Source: a bacterium (GTDB taxonomy: Bacteria > Cyanobacteriota > Vampirovibrionia > Gastranaerophilales > Gastranaerophilaceae). Taken from it: a stretch of 6,127 nucleotides of DNA. The notes below the pieces were generated by a model, which worked only from the letters and a program-made list of their open reading frames with translations, had not been told where the DNA came from and searched no databases. Shown here in pieces: positions 5,926-6,127 of this stretch (the first letter of the stretch is position 1; each line of letters begins with the position of its first letter). A program made the position numbers and the translations under genes. The stretch covers positions 1-6,127 of the forward strand of contig JAFUUT010000358.1 of assembly GCA_017477685.1 (NCBI GenBank), written 5' to 3'.

Positions 5926-6127
5926 TTACTTACCTACGTTGATTACTGTTTTCATTTCCGTAATCAGGTTTGACATTCTTCTTGTCGCCATTGAATACAA
6001 AATGGCATTTTCTTGTATTTTTAATAACTCGTTAGCTGAATTAACCGTTTCTTCAGTTCGGTCTTCAGTGATAGCTGAAGGGCCTAATTTTTGTGAAAGC
6101 TGTGTTTATAAAGTGCTGTTCAATGTA
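5926..6127 (-). CDS. flgB: Flagellar basal-body rod protein FlgB, C-terminal part, apparently disrupted near the edge
   Basis: The minus strand encodes a C-terminal segment ending ITEMKTVINVGK, preceded by NSANELLKIQENAILYSM and ATRRMSN. This matches the C-terminal rod helix of FlgB (the VDLExEM...NxxxYxxxxxxxxxK pattern), and its place directly upstream of flgC is the usual flgB-flgC order. The stop is TAA at 5928-5926. Reading back toward the start, the frame runs through KLGPSAITEDRTEE and then meets TAA at 6108-6106, with T-L-N-S-T-L beyond it to the window edge. No ATG, GTG or TTG start lies between that stop and the rod helix that could give a normal-length FlgB. So the gene carries either a nonsense change (TAT/TAC to TAA would restore LYTQLSQKL) or a frameshift, for example at the run of five A at 6088-6092 on this strand. 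Most of the gene lies outside the window. Confidence 0.7.

Noticed and set aside
5679..5942. Plus-strand open frame opposite flgC
   Set aside because: It is antisense to a clear flgC with a good ribosome site and shows no domain.
1..6127. Insertion sequence, CRISPR array, tRNA or rRNA
   Set aside because: No transposase motifs, terminal inverted repeats, regularly spaced repeats or conserved RNA-gene sequences were seen on either strand.

Overview
The window is AT-rich bacterial DNA using the standard bacterial code. Two genes have good Shine-Dalgarno sites: AAAGGAG before the gene at 2721 and GAGGGAGG before flgC. The flagellar rod genes show a motile bacterium. Base composition, the flagellar genes and the number of unrecognised lysine-rich proteins would fit a gut-type anaerobe such as Gastranaerophilales (Melainabacteria), but a low-GC Firmicute or another AT-rich lineage cannot be excluded. 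This assignment is inference.

Layout, left to right. (1) 2-1333, +: the 3' part of a single-pass membrane protein, open to the left edge, ending in two similar beta-rich units that resemble the FliO soluble domain. (2) 1343-2533, +: a family 1 solute-binding protein of a sugar-type ABC transporter, 9 bases downstream and probably in the same operon; no permease or ATPase gene is present here. (3) 2534-2720: an intergenic region with a good extended -10 promoter, a small inverted repeat and a long leader. (4) 2721-3395, +: an unrecognised protein with a very lysine-rich N-terminal half, closed by a strong intrinsic terminator. (5) 3549-4316, +: an unrecognised, mostly helical protein with its own likely promoter. 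(6) 4350-5453, +: a class I/II PLP aminotransferase interrupted by an in-frame TAG, with the rest of the domain intact beyond it. (7) 5461-5907 and 5926-6127, -: flgC and the 3' part of flgB, a flagellar rod operon that converges on the aminotransferase. The flgB frame also hits a stop codon (TAA) close to the right edge.

How the genes fit together: flgB-flgC encode proximal rod proteins. If the membrane protein at the left is truly FliO-like, the two ends of the window would both be flagellar, with metabolic and unknown genes between them, but that link is weak. No mobile element, CRISPR array, tRNA or rRNA was seen. I found no clear new defence or mobile system. The points most worth a second look are the two nonsense codons in otherwise well-conserved genes, the duplicated FliO-like C-terminal unit, and the two unrecognised proteins in the middle.
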